From: Crocinitomicaceae bacterium TMED114
GTDB taxonomy: Bacteria; Bacteroidota; Bacteroidia; Flavobacteriales_D; Sanyastnellaceae
Assembly (NCBI GenBank): GCA_002172485.2
Contig: NHFP02000005.1
Location: forward strand, 66,402-130,401
Reading direction: 5' to 3'
DNA length: 64,000 nt
Shown here: one piece after another, positions 8,065 through 15,950 of the stretch
How positions within the stretch are numbered: position 1 is the stretch's first letter
Layout of the letters: every line of letters begins with the position of its first letter
Notes under the pieces: generated by a model
Databases searched by the model: none
What the model was told of the DNA's origin: nothing
What the model saw: the letters and a program-made list of their open reading frames with translations, nothing else
Program-made: the position numbers and the translations under genes

Positions 8065-11000
8065 TCAGAAGGTGACGTTGAGGCCGGCACCGAGGGAGCG
8101 GTTGTTGGGGTAGAAGCCCTTGTCGATGCCGGTGTCGAGGATCCATCCGCTGGTGCCGATGTCCGGGTCGAATCCGCGGTAATTGGTGATGGTGAACAGG
8201 TTGTTTCCGGTCAGGTAGATCTTGACCTCCTTCATCTTGGCGCGGTGCGTCCATTCGGCCGGCAGGTTCCAGCCGATTTGCAAGTTGCGCAGGCGAAGGA
8301 AGTTGCCGTTCTCCACGTAGAAGCTGGACGGGCGCTGGTTGTTGTTGGGGTCGGTCGAGGTCAGGCGCGGGAGTTCCGCGCTCGGGGCCTCGGGGGTCCA
8401 ACGGTCGAGCCAGAAGGTCTGCATGTTGGCGAATGTCACATCGCTCCGCTCGTAGGTGCGGTAGATTTCGTGCCCCAGCTGGGCGTTGAAAATGGCGTTG
8501 ACATAGAAATCTTTGTAGGTCAGGTTGGCGCTGAGTCCGAGGATGTGCTTTGGCCACGGCGTGCCGATGTCGCCGATGTCGTCGGAGTTGATGACGCCGT
8601 CCCCGTTGGTGTCGAGGAAGCGGATGTCTCCGGGCTGGGCGTTGGGCTGGAGGGGATCACCCTCCTGGTTGATGTGGCTGAAGATGTCGGCTTGCGTCTG
8701 GAAGATGCCGTCGGCTTGATACCCGACGAAGTGGCCGACCGCGTAGCCCTCGGTCATCCGGGTGATGGCGGTGTTGCGCACCGGCCAGCCCCAACCATTC
8801 AGGTAGCCCGTCTCGCCCGCCACGCTGATGACCTCATTGCGGAAGTGGGTGTAATTGAGGGTGGTGTTGAGCTTGAGGTCGCCCTGTCCCATGCGGTATC
8901 CGAGGGAGAACTCCACGCCTTCGTTGAGGATTTCACCGAGGTTGGAGGTCGGGTTGTTGGTGGCGCCGACGTAGCCGGGAATCTGCTGGGTCATGAGCAG
9001 GTCCTTGGTTTGCTTGCGGTAGACGTCGGCCTCGAAGGAGACCTTGTCGTCGAACAGCCCGAGTTCCACACCGAGGTCCAGCTGGACGCTTTCTTCCCAG
9101 CGGACGTTGGGGTTCGGCGGCGCGGCCAGGGCCGTGCCCGTGTTCAGGGTCTGCACCTCCGAGCCGAAGGGGTAGGTGAATACGTTTTGGATGCGGGCCA
9201 CGTAGCTCAGCGGGGAGATGCGGTCGGAACCGTTGACTCCCCAAGAGGCGCGGACCTTCAGAAAGCTGATTTGGTCCGAATCCTTGAGGAAGTCCTCCTT
9301 GGAAGCCACCCAGCCGAAGGAGGCGGAGGGGAACACGCCGTAGCGGTTGTTCTGTCCGAAGTTGGAGGAGCCGTCCCGGCGGATGGTGGCAGAGAAGAGG
9401 TACTTCTCGTCGTAGTTGTACAGCAGTCGGCCGAACGTGCTGATGATGGCGTAGTCCACGGCAGCGCCGCCAAAGGCGAGGTCGGTCGTGTCTTGACCGG
9501 CGTCGATATAGTGGAAGTTCGGGTTGAATTCGGCGTCTGAAGGGATGAACTGGGAGGAGCCTCCGACCTGGCGGGATGACGTGGTCCGGTATGACGTTCC
9601 GAGGAGGAAGTCGAGGTTGTGCTTCTCCTGCACTTGGGTCGTGTAGTTCGCGGTGTTCTCCCACTGGAAGCCTTGGAAGTTGCCGGAGCCCTGTCCCACG
9701 TCGTTGCTCAGGTTTTGGGCAGCCGGGTGGAAGTAGTAGGTGGGCGTGAAGTAGCGGTAGTCGTACCAGTTGAGGTCAAAACCACCGTCGGTCTTGAGGC
9801 GCAGTCCTTCGATTGGCTCGTATTCCAAGTAGACGTTGCCGATGATCTGGTCGGACTTGTTGTCACCTCCCGCGAGGTACAGTCGGCTCAACGGGTTGAT
9901 GTACTCCTTCTGAACCCAAGGCGATTGGGCAAAACCGAAGTCGGCCTCATCGTCATAGATCGGGGTCAGCGGGTCGTAGGCGAAGGCATCGGACTGGACG
10001 CCACCAAAGGCGCTGTTGGTGCCGATGTTGTTGTTCTGCGTCCGGTTCAAGTACAGGTTCTGGCCCACGGTCAGGAAGTCCTTGATTTTCTTGGACGAGT
10101 TGTAGCGCATGGCGTAGCGCTTGTAGTTGGACTTCTCCCCACCGATGACGCCATTTTGGTCCCAGTAATCAAAAGAGATGTAGCTGTTGTCTCCGGAGGC
10201 GGTGATGCGGTGGTTGATGACTTGCGCCGGGTTGAAGATCTCCTCCATCCAGTTGGTGCTGGCGGTAAGCGGGTCACCGAAGTTGGGGAAGCCCAAAACG
10301 TCCAGTGCGGAGGTCTGGTTGCTGTTGGCGAATTTCTCGCGCATCAAGATCACGTATTCCTCCGCCCCGAGCATGGTCGGTAGCTTCCACGGCTGGGAGT
10401 TCAGGTAGCTCGCCGAGTAGGTGATGCTCGCGTCGCCCTTGCTGCCATTTTTCGTGGTGATGATGACCACGCCATTGGCGGCACGGGCTCCGTAGATGGC
10501 GCTCGAGGCGGCATCCTTCAATACGTCTATGGACTCGATGTCGCTGGGGTTGAGGTTGTCGATGTTGCCGAGCTGCACGCCGTCCACGATGTAGAGCGGG
10601 GAGTTGTCTCCGTTGGTGCTGATGCCGCGGATGAGGATGCTCTTCCCGGAGCCCGGTTGACCACTCGATTCGTTGACGATCAAGCCGGAGGTCAGGCCCT
10701 CGAGTGTGGAGGTCACATCCGGAACGGCAATGCCTTCGATGTCCTTGGCGGTGACCTTGGAGATCGATCCAGTGGAGACCTTCTTTTTCTGCCGGCCGTA
10801 TCCCACGACGACGACCTCGTCGACGAGCTGGGCGTCAACGTCGAGGGAGACTCGGATGGGGGAGGCGTTCTCCACCGCCAAGGTCTGGGCGACGTAGCCA
10901 ATGAAGCTCACCTTGAGTGCGGTGGGCATTCCGTTGACCTTCAGTGTGAAAGAGCCGTCGGCCCCGGAGCTCGTTGCGTTGGTGGTGCCGCTTTCCAGAA

Positions 11001-11154
11001 TGGTGGCCCCGATGAGTGGGTCTCCGGATTCACCGTCGAGGACGGTTCCGGTGAGGGAAATCGATTGGGCCAGAAGGGGTGAAGTGGACCAGACAAGCAG
11101 CCCGAATGCCAGCAGCGCCATACGGCGGGCGCGGCGAATGATGTTGTGGTTCAT
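8065..11154 (-). CDS. SusC-family TonB-dependent outer-membrane oligosaccharide transporter
   Basis: 1029 residues, full length for the family. Signal peptide (ATG 11154) with cleavage near SPLLAQS. Order: carboxypeptidase-regulatory-like domain (~28-115), a TonB-box-like segment around VVVGYGRQKKKVSTG, a plug domain with ILIRGIST, the SusC signature IESIDVLKDAASSAIYGARA, then a 22-strand barrel ending LGAGLNVTF. It imports glycan fragments across the outer membrane with SusD, powered by TonB. First gene of an operon continuing with susD and a PKD lipoprotein. A palindrome at 11233-11247 lies 78 bases upstream of the start. Closely comparable to the second SusC at 41698-44751. Substrate is inferred, not seen. 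Confidence 0.95.
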   Translation of the reverse strand: MNHNIIRRARRMALLAFGLLVWSTSPLLAQSISLTGTVLDGESGDPLIGATILESGTTNATSSGADGSFTLKVNGMPTALKVSFIGYVAQTLAVENASPIRVSLDVDAQLVDEVVVVGYGRQKKKVSTGSISKVTAKDIEGIAVPDVTSTLEGLTSGLIVNESSGQPGSGKSILIRGISTNGDNSPLYIVDGVQLGNIDNLNPSDIESIDVLKDAASSAIYGARAANGVVIITTKNGSKGDASITYSASYLNSQPWKLPTMLGAEEYVILMREKFANSNQTSALDVLGFPNFGDPLTASTNWMEEIFNPAQVINHRITASGDNSYISFDYWDQNGVIGGEKSNYKRYAMRYNSSKKIKDFLTVGQNLYLNRTQNNNIGTNSAFGGVQSDAFAYDPLTPIYDDEADFGFAQSPWVQKEYINPLSRLYLAGGDNKSDQIIGNVYLEYEPIEGLRLKTDGGFDLNWYDYRYFTPTYYFHPAAQNLSNDVGQGSGNFQGFQWENTANYTTQVQEKHNLDFLLGTSYRTTSSRQVGGSSQFIPSDAEFNPNFHYIDAGQDTTDLAFGGAAVDYAIISTFGRLLYNYDEKYLFSATIRRDGSSNFGQNNRYGVFPSASFGWVASKEDFLKDSDQISFLKVRASWGVNGSDRISPLSYVARIQNVFTYPFGSEVQTLNTGTALAAPPNPNVRWEESVQLDLGVELGLFDDKVSFEADVYRKQTKDLLMTQQIPGYVGATNNPTSNLGEILNEGVEFSLGYRMGQGDLKLNTTLNYTHFRNEVISVAGETGYLNGWGWPVRNTAITRMTEGYAVGHFVGYQADGIFQTQADIFSHINQEGDPLQPNAQPGDIRFLDTNGDGVINSDDIGDIGTPWPKHILGLSANLTYKDFYVNAIFNAQLGHEIYRTYERSDVTFANMQTFWLDRWTPEAPSAELPRLTSTDPNNNQRPSSFYVENGNFLRLRNLQIGWNLPAEWTHRAKMKEVKIYLTGNNLFTITNYRGFDPDIGTSGWILDTGIDKGFYPNNRSLGAGLNVTF

Positions 11155-11232
11155 CGTTTTGATTTACAGTGCTTTGGCCATGCGTTTTTCGCAAAAAAAG
11201 CGAAGTGAAGTCGGCAAGCGGCCCCAGACATG

Positions 11233-11247
11233 GTGTACAATCTACAC
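11233..11247. promoter_or_regulatory. Candidate operator, copy B (perfect arms)
   Basis: GTGTA-CAATC-TACAC is an exact 5-base inverted repeat with a 5-base centre, followed by TT as in the copy at 49014. It lies upstream of the SusC-SusD-PKD operon in a 205-base intergenic region shared with the TfoX-like gene. Read on the minus strand it contains TAGATTGT, a loose match to the TANNTTTG -7 element. Confidence 0.6.
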
Positions 11248-11359
11248 TTCCTCGGTCAGGTAGAGGTCGTCCATTGGGCTGAAAATGAAAAAATCAGGTT
11301 TGAACTTGGCATTGAGGCCCATGAGGTGCATTTCGTGGCTTGCACCATTTTTGCCCGGC

Positions 11360-11680
11360 ATGAGTGACGCTGCAGGTGCTTTCGACGTGTTGGCCGAATC
11401 GCTTGGCGGAGAAGACCTATCGCAAGGCAAGCTGTTTGGTCACCGCTGCTTGAAGGTGGTGGGCAAGGCGTTTTTGGTCGACTTCGATGGCGACCTCGTC
11501 TTCAAATTGGGGCGGGACGCCATGGCGCCGTTGTTCGAGGCCCACGCCGACTTGGCAGGTTTCGACCCTTCTGGAAAAGGCCGTCCGATGAAGGACTGGC
11601 TGCAAGCCCCCTCGGACGATTCGGACCACTTCCAGATTTGGGAGGAGCAGGTGCGGGACTTTGCGCGAAAGACGGCCTGA
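11360..11680 (+). CDS. TfoX/Sxy N-terminal-domain-like small protein
   Basis: 106 residues from ATG 11360 (MSDAAGAFDVLAES); an upstream in-frame Met at 11285 would add 25 residues with no family likeness. The core GKLFGHRCLKVVGKAFLVDF, then LVFKLGRD and KGRPMKDWLQAP, resembles the small TfoX N-terminal or YjbR-like fold found alone in many bacteria, where its function is unknown. It is soluble, with no signal peptide. A CATTTTTG element (11346-11353) ends 6 bases before the start. It ends directly against the convergent gene at 11681. Family assignment is moderate; no biochemical role can be given. Confidence 0.6.
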   Translation: MSDAAGAFDVLAESLGGEDLSQGKLFGHRCLKVVGKAFLVDFDGDLVFKLGRDAMAPLFEAHADLAGFDPSGKGRPMKDWLQAPSDDSDHFQIWEEQVRDFARKTA

Positions 11681-12262
11681 TCAGAAGAGCCAGCGGTGCC
11701 CAACCGTGATCATCCCGTAAGAGTCAAGGGCGCTGACTGCCCAACTTGTTCGTTGCGAATGGTCCACGCGCTCACGCCATTCGGGAAAGACCTTGGTGCC
11801 CAACCCCAGCATGGACAGCTCGAAGGAGAACACCCACTCTGAGCACTTCAGATCGGCAGCGGTCTTGCCCCGGCGCTCCAGTTTGCGCTGCTTGGAAGCG
11901 CTGATGTTCCGGTTGCAGCGCTTGGTCGGAACCCCGGTGGACGCATAGACGTGCAGCGGCCAAATGCGAACCCCAGTGGAGTAGCTCCATCCGGAGTCCC
12001 ATTTCCAGCCTCCGCCCACCTTGGCGGTCACAATGGAAGGAAAGGCCAGTCCGAACTGTCCTTCGACAAAGCTGGTCTTTCCGATAAAGGTGCGGCCCCC
12101 GGCGAGCAAGGAGGTGCCTGGAAAGACCCCGTCTGAGGAGAACCCAGAGATGTACGCCAATCCCCAGTTGGTCTCGAAGTAGGCTTCGTTGCGGGCGTCT
12201 TGCGCCCAAGGGCCCTTTGCGACGCCGAGCAGGATGAACAAAAGGAGGATTTGACGCAGCAT
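11681..12262 (-). CDS. Secreted or outer-membrane protein of unknown function
   Basis: 193 residues from ATG 12262 (MLRQILLLFILLGVAKGPWAQ, a clear signal peptide); the frame is open to 12307 without a better start. The mature chain has alternating Gly/aromatic strands (FETNWGLAYISGFSSDG, GWKWDSGWSYSTGVRIWP) and ends in ITVGHRWLF, with a terminal Phe as in small outer-membrane beta-barrels. A Lys/Arg/Cys-rich loop (CNRNISASKQRKLERRGK) interrupts the middle. I do not recognise the family. It lies 65 bases downstream of the acylase gene on the same strand and may be cotranscribed. Confidence 0.55.
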   Translation of the reverse strand: MLRQILLLFILLGVAKGPWAQDARNEAYFETNWGLAYISGFSSDGVFPGTSLLAGGRTFIGKTSFVEGQFGLAFPSIVTAKVGGGWKWDSGWSYSTGVRIWPLHVYASTGVPTKRCNRNISASKQRKLERRGKTAADLKCSEWVFSFELSMLGLGTKVFPEWRERVDHSQRTSWAVSALDSYGMITVGHRWLF

Positions 12263-12327
12263 GTCGAATCGCAGGATGTGGCAATCTAACACAGCACAAG
12301 ACGGCATCGTCTTTCGGTCTGCAGGTG

Positions 12328-14784
12328 TCAGCGTTCCGTTTGCGGACGAATGGTGGCCACGGCGCTCGAATGGGCTTCGATGTCGGACCGGTCCATGCGC
12401 ATCTTCCGGAATTGGCCGTTGTGGTAGAGCGGCGCCTGGTTGTCGTAGAACTTACTGAAGACGTTGCCCGACTGGCCGGTCGGCAGGATGCTCTCGGCGC
12501 CGTCCACATCGGTGAAGTCGATGCCGATGCGCTTGGAAGGGCCGGAGAAGACGGTGTAGTCCACGTCGCGCTTCAGCTTGAACTCGTATTTGCACAGGGC
12601 GTCCTTGGCGGCCGGCAGCCCGAACGGCCCCACGTTGAGCCAATCGCCGAGCACAGGCACGTCGGTCATGGCGTGCTTGTGGGTGGCGGTGTGAAGCCGG
12701 TCGTAGCGCCAGGCGTCCACGTCCGGCCCGAGGGCGACCTCGAGGTCTTCGTGGGCTTTGAGCAGGGCGATGCCCAGTACGATGGAAGGCCCCTCCTTGA
12801 GGTCCGTGCGCACGTCGTCCCACCAGGGGGAGTCCGGGTTGGCGAGGAGCCGGGGGAAGGTGTTCTCGCTGATGATGGTCCGGTGCCAGCTCTCGAATTT
12901 CTCCGGGGCGGTCTTGGCGCCTGCGGCCTGCTCGAATTCGTCGTACATGGCCCCTTCAATGGCGCGGTACATCCAGCGGTAATAGAGAGTGGGGGCGATG
13001 TCACCGGCGCTGTGGGCGCCGTCCCAGTCGCGCAGGTGAGCTGCGGCTGCGTCGAGGTCCGTGTCGAGGGTGCCCGAGGCGATGTGGTCGAGCATCAATG
13101 CACAGTTCTGCGCGTACACGGGCGAATGGTGGTCCAGCTGCAATGCCTGGGCCTCGGCCAGCGTCCAGTCGTTCTTGCTGGAGAGGGCGTTGACGATGCC
13201 ACTCGCCCGGGTGTTGCCGGAATAATAGTGACCGGGGTAATGCTGTCCGGCCACGCTGTCCGGTGCGTTGTTGGCCGAGTACACGTAGCCGGATTCCGGG
13301 TTGACCGATTTCGGGTTGTATCGGAAGGGAATCCACTCGGTGTAGTCCTGGGTGGGATCGGTGCCGTCCAGTGTGACCTTGGTATTGAGTCCCTCAGGCC
13401 GCACGGGCATCTTGGCGCAGGCCCACCAGGCGATGTTGCCCGCCGAGTCACCGTACATCAGGTTGATGCCGGGGGCGTGCATGACGGAAGCTGCAGCCTC
13501 GAAGTCGGCCATTTCCTCCGCGCGGGAGAACCCGAAAAAGGCCTCGTGAATGCGGTTTTCCGGGTATTGGGGATAGGCCCACCACATGGAGACCGAGTCT
13601 TCGATGAGCGGTCCGTGGTGGGTGCTCCGGACGTCAAAGGTCACCGGGTCGCCGCCGGCCACCTCGATGGTCTCCCTGCGGACGTCGAGGTCGCGCCACT
13701 CGCCACCGTGCAGGTACCGGTCACCGTTGAGGGTTTCGCAGTAGAGGTCGATGTCGTCGTTTTCGAACATCGTGATGCCCCAGGAATGGTGGCGTGTGTG
13801 TCCCATGGCAGGGAACGGCAGGCCCGCGAGGTGGTTGCCATAGTATTCGATCTCCGGGCAGTCGATGTGGGCTTCGTACCACACCGAAGGCTGGGCGTAG
13901 GCCATGTGCGCATCGTTGCAGAAGAGGACCTTGCCGGAGGCGGTTTTGTCCTCGCCGATGACCCAGGCGTTGGACCCAAGCCACTGGGGTACGGGGCGCA
14001 GGGCATCCAGTTCATGCACGCGGGACGCGATGCCCGAGATGTCCGATGTGCTTCGGTCCGCGGCCGGTGTTGGGGTAGATGCAGTGACCGGAATGAGCGT
14101 CGTCAACGAATCCCACTGCGCGTCGGCGGGTGATCCGGTGACGGGAATGGTGGCAAACCCCTCCACGCCTGTCGCCAAGTCGGCGAAGTACTTCGGGTCC
14201 AGGTTCCACTTCATCCAGTCCAGGATGGGCTCGAATTTCAGATGAATGGCAAATGAGTACGCCATGAAGCCCGTTGCGCAGTAGATGTCGTGGGTGTCGA
14301 ACGGTTCGGGGTCCTGTCCGAGCAGCTCGTATTCGAGGGGCGTCCGTCCCTCGTCGATGAAGCGGTTGACGCCGGCCAGGTAGGCCGCCATCGCCTCTTG
14401 GATGCGCCGGGGACCGTTGGCGAGGAAGTCCGCGGTGACGCGGTCGGCCGCTTTGCGCATGCCGAGGGTGCGCAGGTATTGGTCGTTGGACACCATGTCC
14501 TCTCCGAGCAGGGCAGACAACTCCCCACCACCGGCGCGGCGCAGCAGGTCCATCTGCCAGAGCCGTTCGGACGCGTGGACGTAGCCAAGGGCGAGCATGG
14601 CGTCGGCCTCGTTGTCGGCGTAGATGTGGGGGACGGCCATGTCGTCAAACACGACTTCCACCGGAGCCGAGACGCCGTCGGCGGCGATGTCGAAGTTGTA
14701 GTCCGGTTGGTGCGATTGGACGAAGAAGACGGCGTAGCCAATGAAGAAGACGAGCAGGACGGCGAGGACGCGGAGGATCTTCAA
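12328..14784 (-). CDS. Penicillin acylase (Ntn-hydrolase) family protein
   Basis: 818 residues, near the family norm. N-terminal signal or anchor (LAVLLVFFIGYAVFF), then the alpha-chain start VEVVFDDMAVPHIYADNEAD and LGYVHASERLWQMDLLRRA, both typical. Self-cleavage would expose Ser271 in WLG/SNAWVIG as the N-terminal nucleophile of the beta chain; FCNDAHMAY follows as expected. It would hydrolyse an amide bond of a periplasmic substrate; family members act on beta-lactams, acyl-homoserine lactones or aculeacin, and the substrate here cannot be told. No ATG fits: the best start is TTG 14784, 17 bases after the wecB stop, so the pair is probably one operon. Confidence 0.85.
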   Translation of the reverse strand: MKILRVLAVLLVFFIGYAVFFVQSHQPDYNFDIAADGVSAPVEVVFDDMAVPHIYADNEADAMLALGYVHASERLWQMDLLRRAGGGELSALLGEDMVSNDQYLRTLGMRKAADRVTADFLANGPRRIQEAMAAYLAGVNRFIDEGRTPLEYELLGQDPEPFDTHDIYCATGFMAYSFAIHLKFEPILDWMKWNLDPKYFADLATGVEGFATIPVTGSPADAQWDSLTTLIPVTASTPTPAADRSTSDISGIASRVHELDALRPVPQWLGSNAWVIGEDKTASGKVLFCNDAHMAYAQPSVWYEAHIDCPEIEYYGNHLAGLPFPAMGHTRHHSWGITMFENDDIDLYCETLNGDRYLHGGEWRDLDVRRETIEVAGGDPVTFDVRSTHHGPLIEDSVSMWWAYPQYPENRIHEAFFGFSRAEEMADFEAAASVMHAPGINLMYGDSAGNIAWWACAKMPVRPEGLNTKVTLDGTDPTQDYTEWIPFRYNPKSVNPESGYVYSANNAPDSVAGQHYPGHYYSGNTRASGIVNALSSKNDWTLAEAQALQLDHHSPVYAQNCALMLDHIASGTLDTDLDAAAAHLRDWDGAHSAGDIAPTLYYRWMYRAIEGAMYDEFEQAAGAKTAPEKFESWHRTIISENTFPRLLANPDSPWWDDVRTDLKEGPSIVLGIALLKAHEDLEVALGPDVDAWRYDRLHTATHKHAMTDVPVLGDWLNVGPFGLPAAKDALCKYEFKLKRDVDYTVFSGPSKRIGIDFTDVDGAESILPTGQSGNVFSKFYDNQAPLYHNGQFRKMRMDRSDIEAHSSAVATIRPQTER

Positions 14785-14801
14785 TGCGAAAGAATGAGGG
14801 G

Positions 14802-15878
14802 TCAGGCGAGGATGTCGAGAATGCGGTGGGTGGCGCGGCCGTCCCAGAGTGGGGGGATGGTCCCGGCTTTGGGCTGTTCGAGACAGGCGCGGATGGCGTC
14901 GAGGTCCCGGATGACCAAGGTGTTGGTGCCGATGTCGAGGGTGGAAGGCCGCTCTGTGTTTTCCCGGAGGGTCACGCAGTTCACCTGCCGGAAGGTCGTC
15001 TCTTCCTGGATGCCGCCGGAGTCCGTGATGACGGTCGAGGCGTGGGCGATGAGGTGCTGAAAGGTGAAGTAGTCCATCGGCTCCACGAGCACGATGTTGG
15101 ACAGCGCCTTCATCTCCGACCAGATGCCGAACTCCTCGCACTTCTTGCGTGTGCGGGGGTGGAGCGGGAACACCACCTTCTGGTCGCGGGCCACGTCGCG
15201 GATGACCTCGAGGATGAAGTTCAATCCTTCAGCATTGTCCACGTTGGATGGGCGGTGCATGGTCATCAGGATGTACCGTCCGCGGTCAAGCCCGAGGTCC
15301 TTCAGGATGGGGTTGGCCTGGATCTGTTCGTCGAAGGCGACGATGGTGTCGATCATCGTGTTGCCCACGAGGTGCGCGGCGTTGGTGCCGCTCTTGACGT
15401 CCAGCCCTTCGGCCTTGAGGTGGTCGAGGCCGCTCTGTTCGGTCACGAAGTAGGTGTCGGTCAACTGGTCCACCAGGATGCGGTTGACCTCTTCTGGCAT
15501 GGCCCGGTCGAAGCTGCGCAATCCCGCCTCGAGGTGGCACAGCGGCAGGCCCATTCGGTTGGCAGCGAGGGCGCCGGCCAGCGTGGAGTTCACGTCGCCG
15601 GGGACCATGACCACATCCGGTCGGGTGTCCTGCATGTAGCTGCCGAGGTCGGCGACCATGTGGCCGAAGACATCGGCCGGACCGTCGCCGCGGAGGGAGA
15701 GGAAATGGTCGGGCTGGAGCTTGAACTGCTCGAAGAAGACTCCGGCCATCGCCTGGTCGTAGTGCTGACCGGTGTGGACGATGTCGATGTCGATGTTTCC
15801 CCGTTCGCGGGCCAGTTTCTTGAACTGGGTCACCTTGATGAAGTTGGGGCGGGTGCCAATGACGATGAGGAGCTTCAT
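14802..15878 (-). CDS. wecB: UDP-N-acetylglucosamine 2-epimerase (non-hydrolysing)
   Basis: 358 residues, standard length. It opens MKLLIVIGTRPNFIKV, the WecB/MnaA signature, with VHTGQHYD and the C-terminal UDP-binding segment VITDSGGIQEE, followed by TLRENTERPST. It interconverts UDP-GlcNAc and UDP-ManNAc in the cytoplasm, supplying ManNAc units for surface polysaccharide. No other polysaccharide gene is next to it; a penicillin-acylase-family gene follows after 17 bases. A TATCTTCG element (minus strand, 15923-15930) could be its -7 box with a leader of about 40 bases. Confidence 0.95.
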   Translation of the reverse strand: MKLLIVIGTRPNFIKVTQFKKLARERGNIDIDIVHTGQHYDQAMAGVFFEQFKLQPDHFLSLRGDGPADVFGHMVADLGSYMQDTRPDVVMVPGDVNSTLAGALAANRMGLPLCHLEAGLRSFDRAMPEEVNRILVDQLTDTYFVTEQSGLDHLKAEGLDVKSGTNAAHLVGNTMIDTIVAFDEQIQANPILKDLGLDRGRYILMTMHRPSNVDNAEGLNFILEVIRDVARDQKVVFPLHPRTRKKCEEFGIWSEMKALSNIVLVEPMDYFTFQHLIAHASTVITDSGGIQEETTFRQVNCVTLRENTERPSTLDIGTNTLVIRDLDAIRACLEQPKAGTIPPLWDGRATHRILDILA

Positions 15879-15922
15879 GGTGCGGGTGGGCCCTCAGCGG
15901 CCAGCGAGGGGTTCAGGACGCC

Positions 15923-15930
15923 CGAAGATA
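15923..15930 (-). promoter_or_regulatory. Possible -7 promoter element of wecB
   Basis: On the minus strand TATCTTCG matches TANNTTTG at 7 of 8 positions, 44 bases before the wecB start. Confidence 0.35.
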
Positions 15931-15950
15931 GGGCGCCCCCCCATTGGCCC

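Noticed and set aside
12325-14133. 602-codon plus-strand frame antisense to the penicillin-acylase gene
   Set aside because: Shadow of a gene with visible catalytic Ser and family motifs.
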